A stretch of 55,540 nucleotides of DNA from an uncultured Collinsella sp. (lineage in GTDB: Bacteria; Actinomycetota; Coriobacteriia; Coriobacteriales; Coriobacteriaceae): NCBI GenBank assembly GCA_959019945.1, contig CAUEQD010000013.1, positions 1-55,540 on the forward strand. The letters are read 5' to 3'. Shown one piece after another: positions 28,255 to 36,488 of the stretch (the stretch's first letter is position 1; each line of letters begins with the position of its first letter). The notes beneath the pieces were generated by a model. That model ran no database searches. It was not told the origin of the DNA and saw nothing but the letters and a program-made list of their open reading frames with translations. The position numbers and the translations under genes are program-made.

Positions 28255-29539
28255 ACTGATAATTGTCCTTGGGGGAAGCGGGCACTGCGGGGGCGCGTCA
28301 ACGGCGCGCGATTTCCGCGTCGCAGCGCTACCCTGATGCCGAACGCCGGGACGATGACCCACTGACCTGCTGACGCCTCTTCGGCCGTCCTCAAATCCGA
28401 CCTGTCTCGCCCCGGCTTCCGCGACCCGGAGTCCTGCCATGACCTAATAGGAGCATGAGCGCGGACAATCGGACAAGCCAACTTGATTGTAGCGCTCCCG
28501 TCAGTGCAATGTCTGGGAGACCCGGGCGCGGGGCAGGCGGCAGACCGAGGGGAGCGAAAATGGAAGGCGAAACGGTCATCGCGGGCGTCGACACGCACAA
28601 GGACGTGCATGTCCTGTGCCTGCTCGACGGCCTCGGGAGGAAGATCCGGAGCGGGAGCTTCAGGGCCGACCCCGAGGGCTACGACAGGCTGGCGGAGGCG
28701 ATAGGCGACCCGGGGAGCTGCACGGTCGTCGGCGTCGAGGGCACGGCGTCGTACGGGGCCGGGCTGACGAGGAGGCTCGTGGAGCTCGGGTACAACGTGG
28801 TCGAGCTGCTCAGGCCCAAGAGGGACAAGGCGAGGCCCGGCGAGGGGAAGAGCGACCCGCTGGACGCCGAGCGCGCGGCGCGCAAGGCGGCGTCCGGGAG
28901 GGGCTGCTCCGTGCCGAAGTCGCAGGACGGCTGGGTCGAGGCGGTGCGCCAGCTCTACGTCGCGCGCAGGCTGGCCGTCGCGACGTCCACGTCCTGCGTG
29001 GCCTGCGCGAAGTCGATGCTCACGACGGCCCCGGGCGCCCTGAGGGAGCGGTTCAGGGGCCGCGAGCGGCCGAAGGACCTCATGCCGCTGCTCGCGCGCG
29101 GGAGGAAGGCCGGCGACGCGCTCGAGGAGAGCGTGCTGGCCTCGCTGCGGTCCGTCGCGGCGGTCTGGAAGGAGGCCCGCATGGCGTACGACGAGAGGAC
29201 GAGGAGGTACGTGGCGAGGCGGACCTCCGAGGGGAAGTCCCGGAGGGAGGCGGTCCGCTGCCTGAAGCGCTACATAGCGCGGGAGGTGTACCGCGTGCTC
29301 ATGGACCCGAACCCCGACGGCGCCGCGCCGGAAGGCCCCGAGCTCGCGAAGATGCGCAAGGCGATGCGGGTGACTCAGAAGAAAGCCGCCGAAGGGCTCG
29401 GCCTGTCCGCAGCCACACTCGGGCACCTGGAACATGGGAGACGGCGGTCGACGAAACTGGAGAGGAGGTATTACGAGCTCCTGTGCGAATTGAAGGGAGC
29501 GCTCCCGCAAACTGCCTCTTGACAACTTATAGGAGCGTC
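28255..29539 (+). mobile_element. IS110-family-like insertion element (internally deleted transposase)
   Basis: The boundaries were inferred by comparing element B (uninterrupted CCTGC-GGTTTTG) with element C. The inserted DNA starts after 28254 and ends about 29539, roughly 1285 bases, uncertain by a few bases. There are no clear terminal inverted repeats, as usual for IS110. A long non-coding left end (about 305 bases) precedes the transposase; in IS110 elements this region encodes the bridge RNA. The GC content is higher than in the flanks. Confidence 0.7.
28560..29522 (+). CDS. IS110-like DEDD transposase lacking the Tnp_20 serine domain, with C-terminal XRE-type HTH
   Basis: 320 residues. 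The N-terminal DEDD/RuvC-like domain has AGVDTHKD, GVEGTASYGAGL and KSDPLDAERAARK, which carry the acidic residues of IS110 transposases. In complete relatives a C-terminal domain of about 110 residues with the catalytic Ser follows VWKEA. Here the sequence jumps directly to RMAYDERTRRYVARR and GKSRREAVRCLKRYIAREVY, the segment normally after that domain. The last 55 residues form an XRE-like HTH (MRKAMRVTQKKAAEGLGLS). The protein is therefore probably inactive as a transposase by itself. Start ATG at 28560 with GAGGGGAG upstream. Confidence 0.8.
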   Translation: MEGETVIAGVDTHKDVHVLCLLDGLGRKIRSGSFRADPEGYDRLAEAIGDPGSCTVVGVEGTASYGAGLTRRLVELGYNVVELLRPKRDKARPGEGKSDPLDAERAARKAASGRGCSVPKSQDGWVEAVRQLYVARRLAVATSTSCVACAKSMLTTAPGALRERFRGRERPKDLMPLLARGRKAGDALEESVLASLRSVAAVWKEARMAYDERTRRYVARRTSEGKSRREAVRCLKRYIAREVYRVLMDPNPDGAAPEGPELAKMRKAMRVTQKKAAEGLGLSAATLGHLEHGRRRSTKLERRYYELLCELKGALPQTAS

Positions 29540-29625
29540 GGTTTTGGTTTCGCGATTTTCGGCATGGTCGGGGGTTCGCTCTCCAGCCCCGTAAACCGGC
29601 ATAGTTTTGTTCGCGGCGGCCTGAC
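29540..29625. repeat. Right part of intergenic element C
   Basis: GGTTTTGGTTTCGCG and GGCATGGTCGGGG resume the element B sequence after the insertion. Then GTAAACCGGCATAGTTTTG matches the right arm of element A, so C is a mosaic of A and B types. Confidence 0.6.
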
Positions 29626-29640
29626 CGCGCGTTCACGCGC

Positions 29641-29674
29641 GGGGCCGGTGGGGCATTTTTGCCCCGCCGGCCCC
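29641..29674. terminator. GC-rich hairpin at the end of the hydrogenase operon
   Basis: GGGGCCGGTGGGGCA (29641-29655) pairs with 29660-29674 around TTTT, with a single G-T mismatch. It has no T-run on the minus strand, so termination would depend on the stem. Confidence 0.55.
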
Positions 29675-29695
29675 CATTCCAGCTCTATTCCAACG

Positions 29696-30037
29696 CTACT
29701 CCGGCTTGGTTTCTACCGTGGGAGTCTTGTCCGCTGCGACTGGGGTGCGGGCGGTGTCCATAGTCAGGCAGTGCTTGGGACAGCTTTCGATGCACTCACC
29801 GCACACCACGCAGGCATACGGGTCAATCGACCACGTTCCGCCCTTGCGATCGACCGCGAGCGCGCCCGCCGGGCAGCGACGCGCGCACATGCCGCAGCAA
29901 ATGCACACGTCCATGTCGTTGACGATGTGCCCACGCAGGCGCTCGGGCGCCGCCAGCTTCTCCTGCGGATAGCACACTGTGACCGGCTGCTTGACCATAG
30001 AGCCCAAGGCCGTCTTGGCAAATGTCAGCAAACTCAT
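29696..30037 (-). CDS. echF: Ech hydrogenase ferredoxin-like subunit (EchF)
   Basis: 113 residues with two 4Fe-4S motifs, CICCGMCARRCP and CVVCGECIESCP. In Ech-type group 4 [NiFe] hydrogenases this subunit carries electrons between soluble ferredoxin and the small subunit. A short acidic Thr-rich tail follows. It is the last gene of the operon, 7 bases after the large-subunit gene. Confidence 0.9.
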   Translation of the reverse strand: MSLLTFAKTALGSMVKQPVTVCYPQEKLAAPERLRGHIVNDMDVCICCGMCARRCPAGALAVDRKGGTWSIDPYACVVCGECIESCPKHCLTMDTARTPVAADKTPTVETKPE

Positions 30038-30044
30038 GCCGCGC

Positions 30045-31133
30045 CTACCTTTCCGTGCAGCTAATGCAGGGGTCGATGGTCAGGATAATCATGGGCACGT
30101 TGGCAAGGAGCACGCCCTGCAGCGCATGCGTCAGACCTGCCAGGTTCTGCGACGTCGGCGTGCGCACGCGAAAACGGCCCAGGCTCTTGGTGCCGTTGCC
30201 GCGCACATAGTAATACGCCTCGCCGCGCGGCTGCTCAATCACAACCTCACCGCGCGCGCCGTCGGCCGGCGTGAGCTTGGTGCGCCCGCCGATACCGTCG
30301 TGCGGAATCTTGCCCACAAGCTCCCTGATGATGTCCATGGCCTGCGTGACCTCGGCACAACGCACCTGACAGCGAGCATAGCAGTCGCCGTCGGTGGCAA
30401 CGATGGGCTCAAACGCAGCCAAGTCCGCATAGGCACCGTCGCCGAACATGCGCACGTCGTAGTCCACGCCCGAGGCGCGTCCAAACGGACCGACCATCGA
30501 CAGATCAAGCGCGTCCTTCTTGCTGATCACGCCCACGCCATGCAGGCGTTCGCCGCAGCTATTGTCGTCCAAAAACGTATGCACCAGGGCCTCGTAGTCG
30601 GGGCGCATGGCGTCAAGCGTCTGGACGATGCCGGCCAGCTCGGAGTCCTCGATATCGTGCTTAAGGCCGCCGATCTCGTTAATCGAAAGGATCACGCGGC
30701 CGCCGCAGGTGCTCTCAAAGATCTTGAGAATCTGCTCGCGCAGGGTCCACGAACGATAGAACAGCGCCTCAAAGCCAAAGGCATCCGCGAGCAGGCCCAG
30801 CCACAGCAGATGCGAGTGGATGCGCGAAAGCTCGTGCAAAATGGTGCGGATATACTGCACGCGACCGGGCACCTCGATGCCGAGCATGCGTTCGCAGGCG
30901 CTAGCATAGCCGCAGCTGTGGCCCACGGCGCAGATGCCGCAGATGCGCTCGGCGATGTAGCCAAACTGATGCATATCGCGCTTTTCGGTGAGTTTCTCGA
31001 GCCCGCGGTGCACAAAGCCGATCTGCGGAATTGCCTCGATGACGCGGTCGTCCTCGATAACTAGGTCCAGATGAAGCGGCTCGGGCAGCACCGGGTGCTG
31101 CGGGCCAAACGGAATAACGGAGCGATGTGCCAT
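30045..31133 (-). CDS. echE: Ech hydrogenase large subunit (EchE), NiFe-binding
   Basis: 362 residues, the usual EchE length. The Ni-Fe ligands are intact: Cys65 and Cys68 in ERICGICAVGH and Cys356 and Cys359 in DPCISCTER. The protein ends three residues after the last Cys, so it lacks the C-terminal extension that other [NiFe] large subunits have cleaved by a maturation endopeptidase, as known for Ech. It catalyses reversible H2 formation from protons. Start ATG 5 bases after the EchD stop. Confidence 0.93.
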   Translation of the reverse strand: MAHRSVIPFGPQHPVLPEPLHLDLVIEDDRVIEAIPQIGFVHRGLEKLTEKRDMHQFGYIAERICGICAVGHSCGYASACERMLGIEVPGRVQYIRTILHELSRIHSHLLWLGLLADAFGFEALFYRSWTLREQILKIFESTCGGRVILSINEIGGLKHDIEDSELAGIVQTLDAMRPDYEALVHTFLDDNSCGERLHGVGVISKKDALDLSMVGPFGRASGVDYDVRMFGDGAYADLAAFEPIVATDGDCYARCQVRCAEVTQAMDIIRELVGKIPHDGIGGRTKLTPADGARGEVVIEQPRGEAYYYVRGNGTKSLGRFRVRTPTSQNLAGLTHALQGVLLANVPMIILTIDPCISCTER

Positions 31134-31138
31134 GGACC

Positions 31139-31858
31139 TTACGCCTCCTTTTTCTGCTTGTCGCGGGCGGCCTTGGCGGCAAGCGCCGCGCGGACCTTGG
31201 CTGCTTTCTCGGGATCCATGGCGGCGAGCTTTGCCTCCATCTCGGCAGCCTTGAGCGCGGCCTTCGCAGCGGCATCGTCATGCTGAGCATCGGAGCCGGC
31301 AGCCGCAGCGGGCTGGGCCACGGCAGCGCCCGCAGCATCGCCGACACCCGCAGCGCCCTCCCCCGCAGCGGCCGTGGCAGCGGCGGCCTTCTCGGCCGCA
31401 GCCTTGCGCGCCTTGGCCTCAGCAGCGGCACGCACCTTCATGGCTTTCTCGCGCGCGGCCTTCACCTCGGGTGTGATGACGCTCATGGGCTCGGCAGTCG
31501 AGACCTGGTAGAAAAAGCCCTTAAAGTCAATCTGCATGTCAGTGATGGCAAGACCAAACAGGTCATGCGCCTCGTTCTCAAACGGGAACACCGCCGGATA
31601 GTACGAGCTGATGGACGGAATCTCCTGGTACCGGTCGATACCCTCGACCACCAGGTTCTCGATCGCATAGTTGCCGTCCTGCGCGATATGCTCCCGAGCA
31701 GCGCGGACGTTGATGAACGTATAGACCAGGCGATACGAGCCGTCGTCCACACAGCGCTCGGCGTGCATTTGCACAAAGCGCGCGCCGACGCCCTTGAGCG
31801 CCTGGACATGCGACAGAAGCTCGTCGATCCCGACGGTGGTATAGATTGCCTTTTGCAT
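31139..31858 (-). CDS. echD: Ech hydrogenase 30-kDa subunit (EchD, NuoC-like) with Ala/Lys-rich tail
   Basis: 239 residues. The first 125 residues are the NuoC/30-kDa fold (YRLVYTFINV, YPAVFPFENEAHDLFGL). Residues about 131-239 form a low-complexity Ala/Lys/Glu tail (KARKAAAEKAAAAT, then acidic and basic stretches), longer than in typical EchD. Its ATG shares one base with the EchC stop. Confidence 0.88.
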   Translation of the reverse strand: MQKAIYTTVGIDELLSHVQALKGVGARFVQMHAERCVDDGSYRLVYTFINVRAAREHIAQDGNYAIENLVVEGIDRYQEIPSISSYYPAVFPFENEAHDLFGLAITDMQIDFKGFFYQVSTAEPMSVITPEVKAAREKAMKVRAAAEAKARKAAAEKAAAATAAAGEGAAGVGDAAGAAVAQPAAAAGSDAQHDDAAAKAALKAAEMEAKLAAMDPEKAAKVRAALAAKAARDKQKKEA

Positions 31859-32463
31859 TACTCGGCCTCCTTTGCAGCGGCGGGCGACTCAGCAAGTGCG
31901 TCGCCAGCGGCGGGCGCACCGTCAGCCGTGCCCGCGTCGACGCCGGCCTCAGCCGCAGCCACAAACCCGTCCTCGCCCAGCTCAACGCCACCGTCCCAGG
32001 TTGCGGCACCGCCCACGGTGAGCGGGTCGCCGCCGGCGCGCATCACGGCCTCCTTCTGGTCCAGGATGCCGCACGCCTCCACGATGGCATCGATCACGGT
32101 CTCGGGACGAATGGCGCACCCGGGCGCGTACACGTCCACGGGAATCGCGCGGTCCACGCCGCCGATCACGTTATACGCATCGCGGAACACGCCGCCCGAG
32201 CACGCGCAAATGCCGCACGCCACCACGCACTTGGGCTCGAGCATCTGGTTGTAGATCTGGCGCACGACGGGCAGGTTCTGGGCATTGACCGAACCCGTCA
32301 CCAAAAAGATATCCGCATGCTTGGGGTTTCCGGTGTTGACCACGCCAAAGCGCTCCGCATCGAACAGCGGCGTGAGCGAGGCCAGCACCTCGATATCGCA
32401 TCCATTGCAGCTCGAGCCGTCGTAATGAATAACCCACGGCGAGCGCGACATTTTATGATCCAT
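31858..32463 (-). CDS. echC: Ech hydrogenase small subunit (EchC, NuoB-like)
   Basis: 201 residues. The core is residues 1-140, with the 4Fe-4S ligands in SSCNGCDIEV, CGICACSGGVF and APGCAIRPE. This carries the proximal cluster that exchanges electrons with the NiFe site. Residues about 145-201 are an Ala/Gly/Glu-rich tail. It starts 12 bases after the membrane-subunit stop. Confidence 0.92.
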   Translation of the reverse strand: MDHKMSRSPWVIHYDGSSCNGCDIEVLASLTPLFDAERFGVVNTGNPKHADIFLVTGSVNAQNLPVVRQIYNQMLEPKCVVACGICACSGGVFRDAYNVIGGVDRAIPVDVYAPGCAIRPETVIDAIVEACGILDQKEAVMRAGGDPLTVGGAATWDGGVELGEDGFVAAAEAGVDAGTADGAPAAGDALAESPAAAKEAE

Positions 32464-32475
32464 GGATGCCGCCTC

Positions 32476-35358
32476 CTAAATAAACACGTCGACGAGGATG
32501 GGCATAAGGTTGAGCAGGCCAAACACCAGCGCCACGCCCCAGCCGAGCTTAAAGCAGCTGCGCCAGGTGCTGCGGGCAAAGGTGTTGTCGATCAACACCT
32601 CGACGAAGTACGTCGCAGCCATCACGACCAGGGCTACGACCCAGCTCACGGGGTTGTCCCAAACAAAGAACATGCCCACCCACATCAAAAACAGCACGGT
32701 CTCGCACCAGTGCATAAGGGTCATCTTGGCCAGCGTGCCGCCGCTCATCTCGGTGGCGACGCCCTGGACAATCTCCTGATGCGCGTGATGCGAGTACGAA
32801 AGGTCAAACGGCGACTTGCGCAACTTGATGGTAAGCACCGCGAGCAGCGCGAGGAAAATGGGCGCGCTGTACACGATGATGGGGGCCGACTGCCCCGTCA
32901 CGGCGATGGAATCAAAGCTATCGGTGGCAAGGTACAGGCCCACGCTCATCAGCAGAACGGCGGGCTCGTAACTCATGACCTGCAGCAGCTCGCGGTCGGC
33001 GCCAACCTGGGCAAACGGGCTTTGCGTCGAGGCGGACGCCAGCACCACAAAGATCGCGGCGAGCGTCACCATAAAAGCGCACAGTAGCGTGTTAGAACCC
33101 GACACAAAGATGCCGCCGCCCACGACGGTGAAGATGAGCGCGCATGCCATATAGGTATCGTCCATGGTGTTTACGCTGGCAGGGGCCTTGCGCAGCAGCT
33201 TGGCAACGTCGTAGAACGGTTGCAGCAGGCGCGGGCCCACACGGCCCTGCATGCGGGCCGAAAGCTTGCGGTCAAGGCCGTCGATCAGGCCTCCCACAAG
33301 CGGCGCAATCAAGGCAAACGCCACGGTACCAATAAATATGCCCACGACACCCGAACCTTCAAAATACTTACCGCGCAGCACCGAGGGCGCGCTCATGGCA
33401 AGTCTCTCGGGCCCAATCCACGCGCAACACAGCAGCGCAAACAAGATAATGCTGCAACACACGACGCTACCCGCGGGGCCAATACGCTTCTCGCCAAGGG
33501 CGTCCTCCGAGTACCAATTGCGCTTTTCGGCCTTCACCTCGTGTCCCATCGAGCCACGGAAATGGCGATATTTGTCGGTCCCCACACCCGAAAGGTACAC
33601 GTTGACGTGCGGTTTGTTGCTCACGCGGAATGAAGTCAGCAGCACCACGGCGATAAACGCCACGATAACCACCATCAGATACATGGAGTCCTTGCCAATA
33701 ACGTACGGCACGCGGCCAAACACCATGGCCAAGTAAGGCGACACCAGGCCGCTCGAGATGAGCGGGAACGCCACGCAGCAAAGAATCAGCAGCGCGGCGA
33801 TGGCGTTGAGGGCCATCCATTCGGTCTTATGGACATTGACCTCAACGTTTTGAGCCGTGGGGTCGACGCCCGAAAGCTTGGCAAGCCACTTGCCCCAGAA
33901 GAAGAACGTCGCGGCCGAGCCAAAGGCAAGCACCATGATCATGAGCACGTTGCCGGTCTGCGCGAACGCCACCAGGGCGCCCCACTTGGACACGAGCATG
34001 CCAAACGGTGCCACGAACATGCCCATGATGCCCAGCATCATCAGACGCGTCAGGTGTGGCATGCGGCTGAACATGCCATCCATGTCCTCGATATTGCGGC
34101 TGCCGATATGATGCTCGGCGGTGCCCACGCACAGGAACAGCAGCGACTTGGCCACCGTGTGGAACAGGATCAGGAAGATGGCGGCCCATACGGCCTCGGG
34201 CGCGCCGACACCCAAGCAAGCACTGATGAGGCCCAAGTTGGAAATGGTGGAGTACGCGAGGACGCGTTTGGCGTTGCTCTGCGAGATGGCCATGAGGGCA
34301 GCGAGCAAAAACGTGATGGCACCCACGCTCGTGACCATAAAGCCGGTCACGGGATAGATGGCATAGAGCGGGCTGAGCTTGACCATCAGGAACACGCCGG
34401 CTTTGACCATGGTTGACGAGTGCAGCAGAGCGCTCGTGGGCGTGGGGGCGACCATGGCGCCGAGCAGCCAGGTATGGAACGGCATCTGCGCGGCCTTGGT
34501 GAGGGCGGCGAGCGACAGCAGGACGACCGGCATCACCAGCAGCGCGGACTGCGCGGTGCCGGCGCCGGAAAGCTCAATCATGCCCGAGATGGTGAGCGGC
34601 ATGCCGTTGAAGTGCAGGAACATAAGGCCCGCCAAAAACGCGATGCCGCCCAGCATGTTGAGGATGATCTGGGTAAAGGCGTTTTTGATGGCCTCGGGCG
34701 TGCGCGTGTAGCCAATCATGAGGAACGAGCACACGGTGGTGATTTCCCAACCGCAGAACAGCCACTCCAGGTTGTCGCTCGTCACGATGACGAACATGGC
34801 CGAGAGGAACAGGAACATGAGCGCCAGGAACTGCGGGCGACGGTCGGGCGCGGTCTGCCCGCGCAGCGCGGCCTCGTGCTCGTCGTGGGCTTGGAAGTCC
34901 TTCATGTAGCCCAGGGCGTACACGCAGATGAGGCTGCCGACAATGCCGACGGCAAGCACCATGATCACGCTCATGTAGTCCAGGTAGAGCGGCGTGGCGG
35001 TGACGGCTTCGGCCGCGGGCAGCGTCATGGCCGCGAAGGCAACGGAACCCACCAGCTGCACTATGCCGAATACTGTGGTGAGCGTGTTCTTATATTTGCG
35101 CGCGTTGTACAGGATGACGGCGCATAGGATCACGTCGATGACGGAGCTGATGATCGAAAGCACGTGCGAGACGCCCGGTGCAACTTCGAAGCTCTGCGGG
35201 CCCGTGCCAAAAAACATGACGGCGACTACAACCGTCACCGCCATGATGATGCCGGAGCCTATGAGCCCCACCGCATCGCGGGCGCGATCACCGCGCGCGA
35301 GCAACATGCCCAGCGCCGGTACCAGCGGAAATAGGGTAAGGACATACAGTAGCGTCAT
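32476..35358 (-). CDS. echA: Fused Ech membrane subunits EchA-EchB (NuoL-like plus NuoH-like)
   Basis: 960 residues. Residues about 1-635 are the antiporter-like subunit (Proton_antipo_M type, with KAAQMPFHTWLLGAM and SALLHSSTMVKAGVF). Residues about 655-960 are the NuoH/EchB-like subunit (KLSARMQGRVGPRLLQPFYD, ending at a membrane helix). They are normally two genes; here they are joined in one frame. This part pumps ions with H2 formation. Start ATG at 35358 with GGGAG 7 bases upstream. It is the first gene of the operon. Confidence 0.92.
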   Translation of the reverse strand: MTLLYVLTLFPLVPALGMLLARGDRARDAVGLIGSGIIMAVTVVVAVMFFGTGPQSFEVAPGVSHVLSIISSVIDVILCAVILYNARKYKNTLTTVFGIVQLVGSVAFAAMTLPAAEAVTATPLYLDYMSVIMVLAVGIVGSLICVYALGYMKDFQAHDEHEAALRGQTAPDRRPQFLALMFLFLSAMFVIVTSDNLEWLFCGWEITTVCSFLMIGYTRTPEAIKNAFTQIILNMLGGIAFLAGLMFLHFNGMPLTISGMIELSGAGTAQSALLVMPVVLLSLAALTKAAQMPFHTWLLGAMVAPTPTSALLHSSTMVKAGVFLMVKLSPLYAIYPVTGFMVTSVGAITFLLAALMAISQSNAKRVLAYSTISNLGLISACLGVGAPEAVWAAIFLILFHTVAKSLLFLCVGTAEHHIGSRNIEDMDGMFSRMPHLTRLMMLGIMGMFVAPFGMLVSKWGALVAFAQTGNVLMIMVLAFGSAATFFFWGKWLAKLSGVDPTAQNVEVNVHKTEWMALNAIAALLILCCVAFPLISSGLVSPYLAMVFGRVPYVIGKDSMYLMVVIVAFIAVVLLTSFRVSNKPHVNVYLSGVGTDKYRHFRGSMGHEVKAEKRNWYSEDALGEKRIGPAGSVVCCSIILFALLCCAWIGPERLAMSAPSVLRGKYFEGSGVVGIFIGTVAFALIAPLVGGLIDGLDRKLSARMQGRVGPRLLQPFYDVAKLLRKAPASVNTMDDTYMACALIFTVVGGGIFVSGSNTLLCAFMVTLAAIFVVLASASTQSPFAQVGADRELLQVMSYEPAVLLMSVGLYLATDSFDSIAVTGQSAPIIVYSAPIFLALLAVLTIKLRKSPFDLSYSHHAHQEIVQGVATEMSGGTLAKMTLMHWCETVLFLMWVGMFFVWDNPVSWVVALVVMAATYFVEVLIDNTFARSTWRSCFKLGWGVALVFGLLNLMPILVDVFI

Positions 35359-35405
35359 ACCATCACTCCCCCATGCAAAAACGCTGCAAGTATTTAACGT
35401 TATAG

Positions 35406-35415
35406 CTCAATTGAG
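35406..35415 (-). promoter_or_regulatory. Palindrome at a possible ech promoter
   Basis: A perfect 10-base palindrome CTCAATTGAG lies directly before TATAAC (a possible -10 on the minus strand), about 50 bases upstream of the echA start. No good -35 was found. The rest of 35359-35643 has no visible gene. Confidence 0.3.
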
Positions 35416-35643
35416 GTGTAGCGGTGGCAGGTTTTCGGTCAATTGGGGAGTTTTAGACGTGCGAGGCAGTGAGCATGTCCGCATTGGAGTAATGGGGCGG
35501 TTTCTCCTTGTCACGTTCGCGGGCGGGCGAGGCGTTTCGCGCGGTTTATTGGCCGCTTGGGAGGATGTCCCGAGAGACTCGCGCCCGCTCGCAATGTCGG
35601 CGCAGCAAGAAAAATGCGCCCCGTGGGCGCACCATCCCGTTTG

Positions 35644-36048
35644 CTATTCCGCCTTTTTAGCGCGCGGCTTGCGACCGCGCGGCTTATCGACCAGTGCGGA
35701 CTCACCGCTCTCGCGGTACTGACGGCACCAAGCCTTGACCGAAGACTCGCTGGGAATCTTGTGCTTGATCATGGCCTCGCGAACCGTCAAGCCGTTTTCC
35801 AGACGGTCCTTAACCACAGCGAGCTTTACGTCGTACGAATAGGTGTGATGATGCGAACCGGCATTGAGAACGGCGTCAGCACCGCCCACGGCATACGCGC
35901 GGGCCCACTGACGAGCCGTGGCCTGGGGAATGCCAAGCTCCGCGGCGAGGGCGCGATGACCGACCCCCTCTTGGAGGATCTCGACGGCGCGCTGCCTAAC
36001 CTCAGGCGCATGCGTGCGAGTCCTAGTTGCTTCCGACATACCTGCCAC
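35644..36048 (-). CDS. Orphan helix-turn-helix protein (transposase OrfA-like)
   Basis: 134 residues with two HTH segments. The first is RAVEILQEGVGHRALAAELG to TARQWARAYAVGG; the second is VVKDRLENGLTVREAMIKHK to SVKAWCRQYRESG. A basic tail (KPRGRKPRAKK) follows. It resembles the first reading frame of IS3-like elements or a stand-alone DNA-binding protein; no second transposase frame is nearby. Start is GTG at 36048 with AAGG upstream, or ATG at 36039. Confidence 0.75.
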   Translation of the reverse strand: MAGMSEATRTRTHAPEVRQRAVEILQEGVGHRALAAELGIPQATARQWARAYAVGGADAVLNAGSHHHTYSYDVKLAVVKDRLENGLTVREAMIKHKIPSESSVKAWCRQYRESGESALVDKPRGRKPRAKKAE

Positions 36049-36372
36049 TTCTTAGCCTTAACCGTTAATCTGCTTTCTTACGTGCAAGTTAGATAGTAGC
36101 ATTTTACCGTTTGCTCAAAGCAGTTAATTAAAATAGACGCGGCGTTATCTGGGCATTTGGCACCAAATTACGACATTTCTTTATCGATTATTTACGCTGG
36201 TAGCTGACTCGCAGCTAATCGTCATTCGCTTGTCAACAAAATTGGCATCTCTTTATATCCTTTGGTATAGAGGATATAGTTATTAACCCCTCCCCCAATA
36301 TTTTTGAGTGATCTGCAAGGCAGTAGACGTCCTCACTCCTCATGATTACCGCGCATTGCCATCCACCGGAGC
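36049..36372. other. AT-rich intergenic region with an 8-bp inverted repeat
   Basis: The region is clearly more AT-rich than the rest of the window. TATATCCT (36254-36261) and AGGATATA (36271-36278) form an inverted repeat. No supported gene is seen. It may hold the promoter of the HTH gene and DNA of foreign origin. Confidence 0.4.
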
Positions 36373-36413
36373 AAAACAAAAAGGGCGGGACCTGCTGCGC
36401 TTGCAGGCCCCGC
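36373..36413 (-). terminator. Rho-independent terminator of the FadH-like gene
   Basis: On the minus strand GCGGGGCCTGC (36413-36403) pairs with GCAGGTCCCGC (36395-36385) around a 7-base loop, then CCTTTTTGTTTTG follows. It lies about 75 bases after the stop. Confidence 0.9.
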
Positions 36414-36488
36414 ACCGGTTGGCACCCGACGGGACACAGCCGGGCGAAACGGACCCGTGCTACCGTCCCGCCTGGCCGCGATGTTCAA

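Noticed and set aside
28455..28559. N-terminal extension of the IS transposase
   Set aside because: The ATG at 28560 has a strong Shine-Dalgarno and begins right at the conserved DEDD domain; the upstream part lies in the predicted non-coding left end.
36233..36415. 60-residue minus-strand frame in the AT-rich gap
   Set aside because: It overlaps the terminator of the FadH-like gene, and has no ribosome site or motif.
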